Positions 19,442-28,551 of a stretch of 61,329 nt of DNA are shown here, piece after piece. The stretch is from Planctomycetota bacterium (GTDB lineage Bacteria > Planctomycetota > Planctomycetia > Pirellulales > Pirellulaceae): positions 1-61,329 of the forward strand of contig JAPLNM010000039.1 in NCBI GenBank assembly GCA_026692845.1. The letters run 5' to 3'. Position numbers and translations under genes: made by a program. Positions within the stretch are counted from its first letter, which is position 1. The number at the start of each line of letters is the position of its first letter. The notes beneath the pieces were generated by a model that was given only the letters and a program-made list of their open reading frames with translations, ran no database searches and had not been told where the DNA came from.

Positions 19442-22400
19442 ATGTTGCGCTGTTGTTTTGTACTGGCTTGGTTCGTTTCAAGCCCCGTGATGCTTATCGT
19501 AATCCTCCCCTGGATCCTTACTTGCTCCAGGAGCACCTGGGCTGATCAACCGAAATTTGAATCCGAGATCCGCCCGATCTTGCGCGAGTATTGCTTGGAT
19601 TGCCACGGAGCGACGGAAAAACCCGAGGGGTCGCTCGATCTGAGACTCGTTCGTTTGATGTTCCAAGGTGGAGATTCGGGACCTGCCTTGCTCGCAGGCA
19701 ATCCGGACGCTTCGCTGGTCCTCCAACGCATCGAGTCCGATGACATGCCCCCTGGGAGCTTGAAAGTCTCGGTGGAAAAGAAAAAACTCCTGCGAGCGTG
19801 GATCGAAGCTGGAGCACCGACGAACGGTCCTGAACCTCAAACCATCGGTCCTGGAATCCCACTGACCGACGCGGAACGTTCGTACTGGGCTTATCGCCCC
19901 TTGGCCAAGCCGCTTACGGCGATTCCCCTCGACAAGGATCGAATCCGAACGGGGATCGACCAAGTCCTTGCGCAATCGATGCCCCAAGGATTGCAATTCT
20001 CCGGCGATGCACCTCGCGAGACGTTGGTCCGTCGTGCATTTTTGGATCTCATCGGCCTGCCTCCAAGCGACGAGCAGTTTCAGCATTGGATGGAGCTTGC
20101 AGACAGCGATTGGTACGAGCAGTTGATCGATTCGCTCCTGCAAAGCCCCCACTACGGCGAGCGTTGGGCGCGTCATTGGTTGGATGCAGCAGGATATGCC
20201 GACAGCGATGGTGCAACCTTGGCCGACGCAGAGAGACCTTGGGCTTGGCGGTATCGCGACTACGTGATCGACTCGTTGAATCAAGACAAGCCCATGGATC
20301 GGTTCATTGTCGAGCAGCTTGCAGGGGACGAACTTGCAGGACCCAAGCAAGGGGACTGGACCCGACCCCAAATCGAACTTTTGACCGCTACGGGATTTCT
20401 GAGGATGACCGCCGACGGAACGGCAAGTGGCGACAATTCGCCAGAGGCTCGTAACAAAACGATTGCAGATACCGTTCAAGTCATCGGCAGTACGCTTTTG
20501 GGATCGAGTTTGAATTGCGCGCAGTGCCACGACCATCGCTACGATCCTCTCTCTCACGAAGACTACTTTGCCCTGCGAGCTGTCCTGGCCCCGGCGCTCG
20601 ACGCGGTCGCATGGAAGACGCCCGCCGAACGCTTGGTTTCGCTGATCACCCAAGCCGAGGTCGAACTTTCAGCGCAGATCGAAAAGGAAGCGCAAGCCAT
20701 CACCGCCCAACGCGCGACGAAGGAAACAGAGTTCATCAAGGAGGCTTTAGACAAAGAGCTGATGAAGTTCGAGGAACCGCTTCGCACCATGCTCCGCGGG
20801 GCCTATGAGTCCCCTGCAGACAAGCGAACCGACGAGCAGAAAATGCTTTTGGATAAGCATCCGAACGTGAATATTTCGCCTGGGGTTCTTTACCAATATC
20901 TGCCCTCGGCGGCAGAGGAGCTCAAGAAATTCGACGCCAAGATCGCCGAGACCCGAGGGAAAAAACCGGCCGAGACGTTCCTTCAAGCCCTCACCGAACC
21001 GCCCGGGCATCTGCCGGTGACCAAGCTTTTTCATCGTGGGGATCCCAATCAACCGACCCGTGAAATCACTCCGGGGCGATTGAGCGTTTTGGTCGACGGA
21101 AATACTAGCAAGCACTTTAGCGAGGATGATCCGGCCATCCCGACAAGCGGCCGCCGATTGGCTTTCGCCAAATGGTTGACCCAAACCAACCCACCCAACC
21201 CTTTGTTTGTTCGAGCGATGGTCAACCGCGTTTGGATGCATCATTTCGGCAAGGCGATCGTTGCAACCCCCGGCGATTTGGGAAAGCTCGGCAGTCCTCC
21301 AACCCACCCCGAGTTGCTCGAATGGCTCGGTTCGGATTGGATCGAGCATGGCTGGAGTTTGAAGCACCTGCATCGTCAAATCCTTCTCTCGACAGCTTAT
21401 CGTCAATCCTCGCTCCGCAATCCTTCAGGCGATGCGATCGATCCGGACAACCGATTCTATTGGCGAAGGGATCTTCAGCGAATCGACGCCGAGGTCCTGC
21501 GAGATAGCGTCCTTGCACTCTCCGGAGAGCTCAAACCCGAGCTATTTGGTCCACCGATCCCTCTCCAAGAAGACGACGCCGGACAAGTCCGCCTCGATCC
21601 GGCCCAGCCCCGACGAAGCGTGTATGCCAAATGGCGACGGACACAGCCGGTCGCGTTGCTACAAGCGTTCGATGCCCCAGTCATGGGAGTCCTGTGCGAA
21701 TCGCGTCCGAGTTCGACCGTCGCTCCGCAATCGCTGATGATGATGAACAATGAGTTCCTTTTGGAGCAATCCGAAAAGATCGCTAAACTGGTTCTCGGGC
21801 GAACCACCTTATCGGCCGCCGGGGCCAGAGCCGAAGTGGGAGCCGAAGTGGGAGCCGGAGCGAGTTCGGTATGGAAATTGCCGACTGCACCTGCCTCACC
21901 ATGGCGTTATGGCACCGGTACATTCAACAAACAAAGTGGAAAAGTGGAAGTGTTCACCGAGTTTTCGCAACTTAGCCAAGGCCGAAGCCATGCGGGGCTT
22001 GATGTCCCCGATGCGACGACAGGCTGGGTCTTCTTGACCGAATCGGGGGGGCATCCTGGCAATCCTGCCTATCCTGCGATCCGACGTTGGATCGCACCGT
22101 ATTCCGGGACCATCGAAATCAACGGGGCGCTATCGCACGGTAGCCAAAACGGCGACGGCGTGATTGGGCTCGTCAGCTCGAAGCTTGGGCAATCTGGCAG
22201 TTGGAGCATCCAAGCAGGCTCGGTCTTAACGGCAGTGACGAATTTGGCCGTAGAAGCCGGCGATGCGATCGATCTGGTGCTCGCGTGCGGTCAACAGGAA
22301 ACCTCCGACTCATTTACTTGGACGGTCAAGATCACCCTGAACCCTGCGTCGAACCCTACGTCGAATCCAAACGCGATTCCTACGTCTGGGGCGGCAGGGG

Positions 22401-22687
22401 ATCCAACGAATGCAGCCGTCATTTTTGATTCCGCGATTGGATTTCGACTCCAGCAGGAGGACACTTCAGCCCTGGGGCGTCAAATCATCGCGGCTTGGAA
22501 ACGCATCCTGCACAGATTGCCGACCGATCAGGAATTGGCTGCACTAAGCCATTTCGTTTCTGCGCAATTGGAGTTGTTGTATCGCGAGCCCCAACGGCTC
22601 AGCAGCGGAAACACCCCCACCGGTCAGGTATTGATCAACATCTGCCAAATGTTGCTTAACACCAACGAATTTCTTTACGTTGAATAA
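19442..22687 (+). CDS. DUF1549/DUF1553 (PSD1-type) protein with c-type cytochrome motif
   Basis: About 1,081 residues. Order: signal anchor (residues 9-28), a planctomycete-type cytochrome c motif CLDCHG (C51, C54, H55) with a far methionine in DDMPPGS, the DUF1549 domain with the hallmark ALSW-like helices and a second CxxCH in LNCAQCHDHRYDPLSHEDYF, then DUF1553 with FVRAMVNRVWMHHFGKAI and PTHPELLEWL. A beta-rich insert occurs near residues 800-950 before the last helical part. The protein is probably exported. Function is unproven; the family co-occurs with DUF1501 proteins, as here with the next gene. The frame opens upstream at a GTG in the hexamer repeat, but the ATG at 19442 gives a proper signal peptide. 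Two short in-frame repeats occur at 21830 and 22340. Confidence 0.88.
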   Translation: MLRCCFVLAWFVSSPVMLIVILPWILTCSRSTWADQPKFESEIRPILREYCLDCHGATEKPEGSLDLRLVRLMFQGGDSGPALLAGNPDASLVLQRIESDDMPPGSLKVSVEKKKLLRAWIEAGAPTNGPEPQTIGPGIPLTDAERSYWAYRPLAKPLTAIPLDKDRIRTGIDQVLAQSMPQGLQFSGDAPRETLVRRAFLDLIGLPPSDEQFQHWMELADSDWYEQLIDSLLQSPHYGERWARHWLDAAGYADSDGATLADAERPWAWRYRDYVIDSLNQDKPMDRFIVEQLAGDELAGPKQGDWTRPQIELLTATGFLRMTADGTASGDNSPEARNKTIADTVQVIGSTLLGSSLNCAQCHDHRYDPLSHEDYFALRAVLAPALDAVAWKTPAERLVSLITQAEVELSAQIEKEAQAITAQRATKETEFIKEALDKELMKFEEPLRTMLRGAYESPADKRTDEQKMLLDKHPNVNISPGVLYQYLPSAAEELKKFDAKIAETRGKKPAETFLQALTEPPGHLPVTKLFHRGDPNQPTREITPGRLSVLVDGNTSKHFSEDDPAIPTSGRRLAFAKWLTQTNPPNPLFVRAMVNRVWMHHFGKAIVATPGDLGKLGSPPTHPELLEWLGSDWIEHGWSLKHLHRQILLSTAYRQSSLRNPSGDAIDPDNRFYWRRDLQRIDAEVLRDSVLALSGELKPELFGPPIPLQEDDAGQVRLDPAQPRRSVYAKWRRTQPVALLQAFDAPVMGVLCESRPSSTVAPQSLMMMNNEFLLEQSEKIAKLVLGRTTLSAAGARAEVGAEVGAGASSVWKLPTAPASPWRYGTGTFNKQSGKVEVFTEFSQLSQGRSHAGLDVPDATTGWVFLTESGGHPGNPAYPAIRRWIAPYSGTIEINGALSHGSQNGDGVIGLVSSKLGQSGSWSIQAGSVLTAVTNLAVEAGDAIDLVLACGQQETSDSFTWTVKITLNPASNPTSNPNAIPTSGAAGDPTNAAVIFDSAIGFRLQQEDTSALGRQIIAAWKRILHRLPTDQELAALSHFVSAQLELLYREPQRLSSGNTPTGQVLINICQMLLNTNEFLYVE
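21830..21853. repeat. in-frame 12-bp tandem duplication in the DUF1549/DUF1553 gene
   Basis: Two identical 12-bp copies followed by a diverged third encode AEVG-AEVG-AGAS in a low-complexity linker. Confidence 0.8.
22340..22375. repeat. second in-frame 12-bp repeat in the same gene
   Basis: Three degenerate 12-bp copies encode NPAS-NPTS-NPNA, about 500 bases after the first short repeat of this gene. Confidence 0.75.
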
Positions 22688-22727
22688 CCGAACCTTCACC
22701 GACTCACCAAACCTCCGACCTACTTCC

Positions 22728-24191
22728 ATGAGCGAATCGATGCGAGCAAACGAGCAATGGATGCCCCAACGACGCCGTTGGTTGCAGCAGACAGGGATGG
22801 GCGTCGGCGCGATCGCCCTGGAGCTGATGCTGGCTCAGGAAGCCTCCCGCGGGGAACCGCCGGTACTTAAGGACAAGCCCCATAGGGATCTGCAACCTAG
22901 AGCCACCCATTTCGAGCCGAGGGCCAAGGCGATGATCTCGCTGTTCCAACACGGCGGACCGTCGCACATGGATCTGACCGATCCGAAGCCGGAGTTGACC
23001 AAGTTCCATGGCACAGACTACCAAGGGGACGTTGGTTTTTCATTCGTCAACCAAGCGAGCAAGAAACTACTGGGTAGTCCATTTGCGTTTGCCCCTAGGG
23101 GAAAATGCGGCACGGAACTCTCGGAGTTGCTGCCCCATACTGCTGGGGTCATCGATGATATCTGTCTGATACGCAGCATGCATACGGGAAACAATGGACA
23201 CGAAGTATCGATACGCTACTTTCATGGAGGCATTCCTGGGATCCTAGGGCGTCCGACCTTGGGGTCCTGGTTGACCTATGCGCTGGGGAGTCAATCCCAG
23301 GATCTCCCTGCTTATATGGTCCTAAGTGACCCGGGTGGTCATCCGGTCGATGGGGTGACGAATTGGTCCAATGGTTTCATGCCTTCGTTGTTTCAAGGTA
23401 CGGTGCTCAGGCCCAAGGAACCACGTATCTTCAACCTCCAACCCCCTGCGCATTTGGCAGGCAAGATGCAGCAACAAAACCTGGAACTGCTTCATGAAAT
23501 CAATCGCCAGCACACCGTTGTTCATCCCGATGAACCGGAGTTAAACGCTCGTATGGCGACTTATGAGTTGGCCGCCAAAATGCAGCTTGCGGCAAGCGAT
23601 GCGCTCGATATTTCCAAAGAGACGCAAGCGACGTTGAATCTCTACGGAATCGATGATCCAGAGTCGCGTGAGTACGGGACGCGATGCCTGTTGGCCCGAA
23701 GACTCGTCGAGCGAGGAGTTCGTTTTGTGCAATTGTTTCACTCCGGCCAACCTTGGGATCACCACGATAGCATCCAAAAGAATCTTCCTGCGATTTGTCG
23801 CAAGACCGATAAACCCGTGGCGGGATTGGTTGCGGATTTAAAGCAACGAGGTTTGCTCGATTCAACGTTGGTCCACTGGGGGGGAGAGATTGGTCGATTG
23901 CCGGTCACGCAGGATCACGGCAGTCCTGAGCGGGCAGGGCGGGATCACAATGGCCAAGGTTTCAGTATTTGGCTTGCCGGGGGTGGTGTCCAAGGTGGGT
24001 TGGCTTTTGGAAAGACCGACGAGTTTGGACACAAGGCCGTCGAGCAACTGGTCACTCCCAACGATTTTCAGGCTACGGTGATGCATCTGTTCGGGCTCGA
24101 TCACTCCAAGGTGAGTTTTCCTTACAACAACACCCAGCAAGTCATCGCCTCGGGCAGGCCCGCACGCGTCGTCCGAGAGTTGCTCGCGTAG
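22728..24191 (+). CDS. DUF1501 family protein
   Basis: About 487 residues. The N-terminus has a twin-arginine-like signal (QRRRWLQQTGMGVGAIALEL). The family motifs follow in order: MISLFQHGGPSHMDLTDPKP, RGKCGTELSELLPHTAGVID, LLARRLVERGVRFVQLFHSG with QPWDHHD, then LVHWGGEIGRLPVTQD, GRDHNGQGFSIWLAGGG and the late TVMHLFGLDH. The frame opens at a TTG that overlaps the preceding gene, but the ATG at 22728 or 22740 is more likely. It is directly downstream of a DUF1549/DUF1553 gene, the usual planctomycete pairing. The biochemical role is unknown, although the fold is that of sulfatases and phosphatases. Confidence 0.9.
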   Translation: MSESMRANEQWMPQRRRWLQQTGMGVGAIALELMLAQEASRGEPPVLKDKPHRDLQPRATHFEPRAKAMISLFQHGGPSHMDLTDPKPELTKFHGTDYQGDVGFSFVNQASKKLLGSPFAFAPRGKCGTELSELLPHTAGVIDDICLIRSMHTGNNGHEVSIRYFHGGIPGILGRPTLGSWLTYALGSQSQDLPAYMVLSDPGGHPVDGVTNWSNGFMPSLFQGTVLRPKEPRIFNLQPPAHLAGKMQQQNLELLHEINRQHTVVHPDEPELNARMATYELAAKMQLAASDALDISKETQATLNLYGIDDPESREYGTRCLLARRLVERGVRFVQLFHSGQPWDHHDSIQKNLPAICRKTDKPVAGLVADLKQRGLLDSTLVHWGGEIGRLPVTQDHGSPERAGRDHNGQGFSIWLAGGGVQGGLAFGKTDEFGHKAVEQLVTPNDFQATVMHLFGLDHSKVSFPYNNTQQVIASGRPARVVRELLA

Positions 24192-24256
24192 TTCGTCGTG
24201 TCCTATGGGCGCGGTTTGGATTATCTTCGTGCTGCGGTGCCCCGGATGCAACCGCA

Positions 24257-25405
24257 CTAGACGTTGACCAAAACATCCTCGCCGACGTACCACTGGGTGA
24301 ATTGATCCGGATCGCGATGCACCTTGCGATAGATCGTATCGCGTTCGACCGGTTCGCGTCCGGCCTCGAGGATCAGTTGTCGGATTTGATCGACGCTCAG
24401 GCATTCCGGGGTGGTCGCACCTGCATCGTGATAGATCAGTTCGTGGCGAACCGTTCCATCGATGTCGTCGGCTCCGTAAGCTAGGGCGGCCTGTGCGGTG
24501 CCGATCCCAAGCATGATCCAATAGGCTTTGATGTGAGGCACGTTGTCGAGCATCAGACGACTGACGGCGACAGTCCTAAGGTCCATCAGGGCCGAGGGTT
24601 TTTTCAAGTGCGAGAGTTTGGTGTTCTCCGGATGGAACGCAAGCGGGATGAAGGTTTGAAAGCCACCGGTTTTGTCCTGCAATTCCCTGAGTCTTAGCAG
24701 GTGATCGACGCGATGGTAAGCTTGCTCGACATGGCCGTAGAGCATCGTGCAATTGGTCTTGAGTCCGATTTCATGGGCTGCTTGATGGATCTCGATCCAC
24801 TTGGTCGCATTGGCTTTGTGCTCGCAGATTTGATCGCGGACTTCGGGATGGAAAATCTCCGCTCCGCCGCCTGGCATACTTCCTAAGCCGGCTTGACGCA
24901 GATCGCCCAGGACCTCTTTGATGCTTTTCTTGGTGAGGAACTCAAACCAGTCGATCTCGACGGCCGTCCAGCCTTTGAGGTGGATCTTTGGGAACGCGGC
25001 ATGGAGCTTTTCGAGGATGCCGCGGTACCAGTCGTAACCTAGTTTGTGGTGCAGTCCGCCGACGATATGCATTTCGGTGCAGCCATTGTCGTGGGCTTCT
25101 TGCCCCCGAGCGATGATTTGCTCGTCGCTCATCGCGTAACCCTTCGGGTCCCGCAGATCCGAACGGAACGCGCAGAAGCGGCATCGGTAGACGCAAACAT
25201 TCGTTGGGTTCAGGTGGGTATTGATGTTGTAGTAGCCAACGTTCCCGTTGATCTGTTCACGTTTCCAATTGGCCAATTCGCCAACGGCGTGCAGCGAGAC
25301 CTCGGGGTCATACAAAAAGATCCCATCGTCGAGGCCCAGCCGGCCACCCTGCTCGACCTTGTCGCGGATACTCTTGAAACGATCTTGGATTTGTATTTGG
25401 TTCAT
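24257..25405 (-). CDS. mqnE: aminofutalosine synthase MqnE (radical SAM)
   Basis: About 382 residues. A radical SAM enzyme that joins 3-(1-carboxyvinyloxy)benzoate to SAM to make aminofutalosine, the second step of the futalosine menaquinone route. The Fe-S cluster cysteines are in NVCVYRCRFCAFRSD (CxxxCxxC). PKGYAMSDEQI, EMHIVGGLHHKLGYDWY and GLGSMPGGGAEIFHPEVR are characteristic of the MqnE/MqnC group, and TNCTMLYGHVEQ supports MqnE. The ATG at 25405 is preferred to a TTG eight codons upstream. It is the last gene of a minus-strand menaquinone operon after the prenyltransferase. Confidence 0.92.
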   Translation of the reverse strand: MNQIQIQDRFKSIRDKVEQGGRLGLDDGIFLYDPEVSLHAVGELANWKREQINGNVGYYNINTHLNPTNVCVYRCRFCAFRSDLRDPKGYAMSDEQIIARGQEAHDNGCTEMHIVGGLHHKLGYDWYRGILEKLHAAFPKIHLKGWTAVEIDWFEFLTKKSIKEVLGDLRQAGLGSMPGGGAEIFHPEVRDQICEHKANATKWIEIHQAAHEIGLKTNCTMLYGHVEQAYHRVDHLLRLRELQDKTGGFQTFIPLAFHPENTKLSHLKKPSALMDLRTVAVSRLMLDNVPHIKAYWIMLGIGTAQAALAYGADDIDGTVRHELIYHDAGATTPECLSVDQIRQLILEAGREPVERDTIYRKVHRDPDQFTQWYVGEDVLVNV

Positions 25406-25494
25406 GGATGGATCTCGGCAAATGCCCAATCATCTTTCTCTAAGTGCTTTCATCGCACCCGTTATACTTCGGTCCGACCACGGTCATTACGCTG

Positions 25495-26421
25495 TCATTT
25501 TAGCCATGCGTCTAGGGCACCTGCCGCTAGAATCACGACGCTGATTATGGAGTTAAGCTGAAAAAATGCCAATTGCATCCGATCCAATGAGCGTTCAGAA
25601 ACCACCGAATGCTCATAAACCAGCAAGCCTCCGACTCCTACCATGACTAACCGAAAAAGGATCCCCAAGGACAACTGTGGAGCCCAGTAGGTCATCCCCA
25701 TCGCCATGAACCACATGGAAAAATGCAGAACTTTGGCGATATTCAACGCACCGCGGATACCGAAACGTGCCGGGATGCTCCGGAGGCCTGATCGCCGATC
25801 GAATTCCGCATCCTGGCAGGCGTAAAGGATGTCGAAACCCGACACCCAGAGCAAAACAACCATTCCGAGCCAAATGGCGGGCAAAAGGTCTTCGGGAGCC
25901 TTTTCAAGAATCTCTCCGCGCAGAGCGATCCAAGCGCAGATCGGGGCAAGCATCAGCGCCGCTCCGAGCCACAGGTGAACCCACCAGGTGAACCTTTTTC
26001 CTAGACTGTAGCCGCCGAGAAACAACAGCACCGGCACACTCAACATCCATGGCAATCGGTTCGGCAGGAATAGCAAGGTCGATGCGATGAAAAGTACGCC
26101 GCAGAACAAAGCAAACCAGCCGACTTCTCCGACCTCAAGAAGCTTGGCAGGCAAATGGCGATTCGAGGTCCTGGGGTTTTGCCCATCCCATTTTCGATCG
26201 AGCAGCCGATTGACGGCCATTGCAAAACTCCGGGCAAAGACCATGCAACAGAGGATCCCAAGTCCGTCAGACCATTGAAACCGAACCTCAATCCCAGGAA
26301 CTGGCGAAGGCAGGATCCAAGCCCAAAAAGAAGCCAACAGGGCAAACGGCAGCGCAAAGAGCGTGTGGCTAAAACGGATGAGTTCTAAAAATCGCTGAAA
26401 CTTGAGCCACATGCTGGACAT
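25495..26421 (-). CDS. mqnP: UbiA-type prenyltransferase, probably MqnP of the futalosine route
   Basis: About 308 residues and eight to nine membrane spans. It belongs to the UbiA family, which attaches a polyprenyl chain to an aromatic ring in the membrane. The two aspartate-rich motifs are visible: NRLLDRKWDGQNPRT (first, N-x3-D-x3-D) and YACQDAEFDRRSGLRSIPARFG (second). The neighbours (mqnE, ubiX, menG) suggest the substrate is the 1,4-dihydroxy-6-naphthoate precursor of menaquinone rather than 4-hydroxybenzoate. Its ATG lies a few bases after the ubiX stop, so the two are coupled. Confidence 0.87.
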   Translation of the reverse strand: MSSMWLKFQRFLELIRFSHTLFALPFALLASFWAWILPSPVPGIEVRFQWSDGLGILCCMVFARSFAMAVNRLLDRKWDGQNPRTSNRHLPAKLLEVGEVGWFALFCGVLFIASTLLFLPNRLPWMLSVPVLLFLGGYSLGKRFTWWVHLWLGAALMLAPICAWIALRGEILEKAPEDLLPAIWLGMVVLLWVSGFDILYACQDAEFDRRSGLRSIPARFGIRGALNIAKVLHFSMWFMAMGMTYWAPQLSLGILFRLVMVGVGGLLVYEHSVVSERSLDRMQLAFFQLNSIISVVILAAGALDAWLK

Positions 26422-26427
26422 CACTTC

Positions 26428-27135
26428 TTAGGCATCACCGCTTTGCGCGTGGTTCGAATGCGCCTCGAGCGAGGGTCCTTCCCAACGCTTGATTAAATCG
26501 TGAGGTATTTTCAACTGATCCAAAATGCGAGCGACAACAAAGTCGATCAGATCGACCGGCGTAGAAACACCGTGGTACCAGCCGGGCATTGCCGGCATGA
26601 CGACCGCACCAGCTTGGGCCGCTCGGGTCATGTTCTCCAATTGGAAAACCGAAAGCGGGGTCTCGCGAGGAACCAACAGCAGTTTGCGATGTTCTTTCAG
26701 ATGCACATCGGCTGCGCGTTGGATCAAGTTGTTTCCCGATGCATGAACGACGCCCGAAAGGGTAGCTCCCGAGCATGGGCAGATGATCATGGCCTTGGTC
26801 AAAAAGCTACCGCTGGCGATCGGAGTGAAATAATTTCGATAATCGTGATGGACGATGCGTTGGGAGCCGACCTGGATCTCCGAGGCAGTGAGCGGTTTCC
26901 AAGCGTGCGTCGTCGGATCTGGCCAGGAGTACCCGAGAAGAGCGCGGACGTTGTCGCGGGTCGGCCCGAGCTCCACGCCGAGCTCTTGGGCTACGACTGC
27001 TGCGCCTGAGGGGCTGACAAGTAGGTGGATCTGTTCGCCCCGGATCGCGAGTTGTTGCAGGAGTCTGGCTGCATAGGCAGCACCGCTGGCGCCGGTGATC
27101 GCAAGGACGATTGGGGGATCATTCGGAGGATTCAT
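26428..27135 (-). CDS. ubiX: UbiX-like flavin prenyltransferase
   Basis: A 235-residue flavoprotein of the UbiX/Pad1 family, which makes prenylated FMN for UbiD-type decarboxylases. The N-terminus PIVLAITGASGAAYAARLLQ is the FMN-binding start. PCSGATLSGVVHASGNNLIQRAADVHLKEHR and VPRETPLSVFQLENM are the conserved central and dimethylallyl-phosphate regions; both are split here for brevity. In a futalosine operon the partner would be a UbiD-like MqnL, which is not in this window. The start follows the methyltransferase stop by about 15 bases. Confidence 0.92.
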   Translation of the reverse strand: MNPPNDPPIVLAITGASGAAYAARLLQQLAIRGEQIHLLVSPSGAAVVAQELGVELGPTRDNVRALLGYSWPDPTTHAWKPLTASEIQVGSQRIVHHDYRNYFTPIASGSFLTKAMIICPCSGATLSGVVHASGNNLIQRAADVHLKEHRKLLLVPRETPLSVFQLENMTRAAQAGAVVMPAMPGWYHGVSTPVDLIDFVVARILDQLKIPHDLIKRWEGPSLEAHSNHAQSGDA

Positions 27136-27150
27136 GGTTTGCCCAGATGT

Positions 27151-27897
27151 CTACTTTCGCCCATGGTAGAGCGTCGCGACCCCAAAGGTCATCGGCACGA
27201 AGCGAACTTGCTCTAAACCCACTTGCTTCATCAAGTCTGCCATCGCTTGGCCGCTTGGAAATTGCGAGACGCTCGCCGGAAGGTACGCATAGGCTTCTTT
27301 GGAGTTCTTGGCGATCCGGTTGCCGATTCCGGGCAGAACGCTGCGGAAGTAGAAACTGTAAAGTTGCTTGAGTACAGGCAGGGTCGGTTGCGAGAATTCC
27401 AGAACCGCGACAGTACCCCCTGGACGACACACGCGGATCATTTCCTTAAGCCCTTCGATGGTGTCGACTACGTTCCGAAGCCCGAAGGCGACGCTGACGG
27501 TTTGGAAACGGTCGTTTTCGAACGGAAGTCGGGTCGTGTCGGCTTCGAGGAAGGCCAATGGATGTTGATCGAGTTGCATCCGCTGCTGCTTTTGACGAGC
27601 AAAGTGGAGCATTTCGGCGCAAAAATCGCTTCCGATGACCTGCGTTTGCCGGTCGAGTCGTTTGGCGGCAGCCAGAGCGAGATCTCCGGTCCCGGTGCAG
27701 ACATCCAGAAACGGCTCGCCCGGTTTTGGGTCTAGTAGATCCAAGGTCCGACGCCGCCAATAGCGATCGATATTCATCGAGAGGAAATGGTTGAGGAAAT
27801 CGTACCGTGGGGCGATTTCGGCAAACATCCTCCGAACGCGTTCGGTTGACTTGTCTACAGACTGGCTCAGATTGGGAGGATCGGAATGGCTCACGGA
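27151..27897 (-). CDS. menG: demethylmenaquinone methyltransferase (UbiE/MenG)
   Basis: About 248 residues. A class I SAM methyltransferase that C-methylates demethylmenaquinone in the last step of menaquinone synthesis. VRRMFAEIAPRYDFLNHFLS is the UbiE signature 1, FLDVCTGTGDLALAAAKR the SAM motif I, and VAFGLRNVVDTIEGLKEM the signature 2. A GTG at 27897 gives the natural family N-terminus and has AAGGA about 12 bases upstream. An ATG at 27942 would add 15 residues and has no ribosome site. It leads the operon with ubiX, the prenyltransferase and mqnE. Confidence 0.92.
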   Translation of the reverse strand, partial: SVSHSDPPNLSQSVDKSTERVRRMFAEIAPRYDFLNHFLSMNIDRYWRRRTLDLLDPKPGEPFLDVCTGTGDLALAAAKRLDRQTQVIGSDFCAEMLHFARQKQQRMQLDQHPLAFLEADTTRLPFENDRFQTVSVAFGLRNVVDTIEGLKEMIRVCRPGGTVAVLEFSQPTLPVLKQLYSFYFRSVLPGIGNRIAKNSKEAYAYLPASVSQFPSGQAMADLMKQVGLEQVRFVPMTFGVATLYHGRK

Positions 27898-27985
27898 ACG
27901 TCTCGTCCTTAGGAAATGCGGTTGTCTTTCGACTAACCGCATTTTGGACGAGGATTCAACCTAGGAGAAGCCCAGAAGTCGGCAA

Positions 27986-28393
27986 CTAATTCGCTGGTTT
28001 TGGGCGAATGGTCTCGCCACGACTGGGGTTGGTAGCTCCGGAGAACGATCCTGGGGGCAACGAGGTACCCGAGGGGACCGTACCGCTTGGCAAGGGCGAG
28101 CCAATCGAAATTCCATCGGCAGAACCTGATAGGCTCGAGCTCATCGGGGATTCGTAGGAACCGATCACGGTTTCTCCATACCCACCGTAGTTGGCACTAC
28201 CGCTTTGACCGCAGCTTTGGCAACCCTCGGAATGCCCTGCTTCGCAGCCTGCATCGCACGGCGCTCCTACATTGGATGCACCTTGCAAACAGCTCTTGAA
28301 ACCACCGAAGTTCGGCCTCCAGGAACCGCAGGTGTTGCAACCTGCAAACGCTAGGGTCAGAACGGTCAGGGCAAGTATTGAACGCTTCATCAT
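27986..28393 (-). CDS. small cysteine-rich lipoprotein, function unknown
   Basis: A 135-residue exported lipoprotein. The signal peptide MMKRSILALTVLTLAFAGC ends in a good lipobox (AFAGC). The mature part has eight further cysteines in its first half (CNTCGSW, SCLQ, PCDAGCEAGHSEGCQSCG), then a Ser/Gly/Pro-rich tail. AAGGAG lies six bases before the first ATG. The CxxC pairs suggest metal binding or disulfides; no known domain is recognised. It is divergent from the hydrolase gene. Confidence 0.75.
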   Translation of the reverse strand: MMKRSILALTVLTLAFAGCNTCGSWRPNFGGFKSCLQGASNVGAPCDAGCEAGHSEGCQSCGQSGSANYGGYGETVIGSYESPMSSSLSGSADGISIGSPLPSGTVPSGTSLPPGSFSGATNPSRGETIRPKPAN

Positions 28394-28551
28394 CTTTCTC
28401 CTTGAGGAAATCGCAAAGGTTGCGGTCGAAAGATTTTTCGACGAGCAACTCTACGCCAATATTCCGAAGGTGCAAATCAGCATGAATAAATTTCCGACAA
28501 TCTCGAAACTTTTTCTAACGCTCGTAAACCAATCAAGTGTTACAGTTTCTC

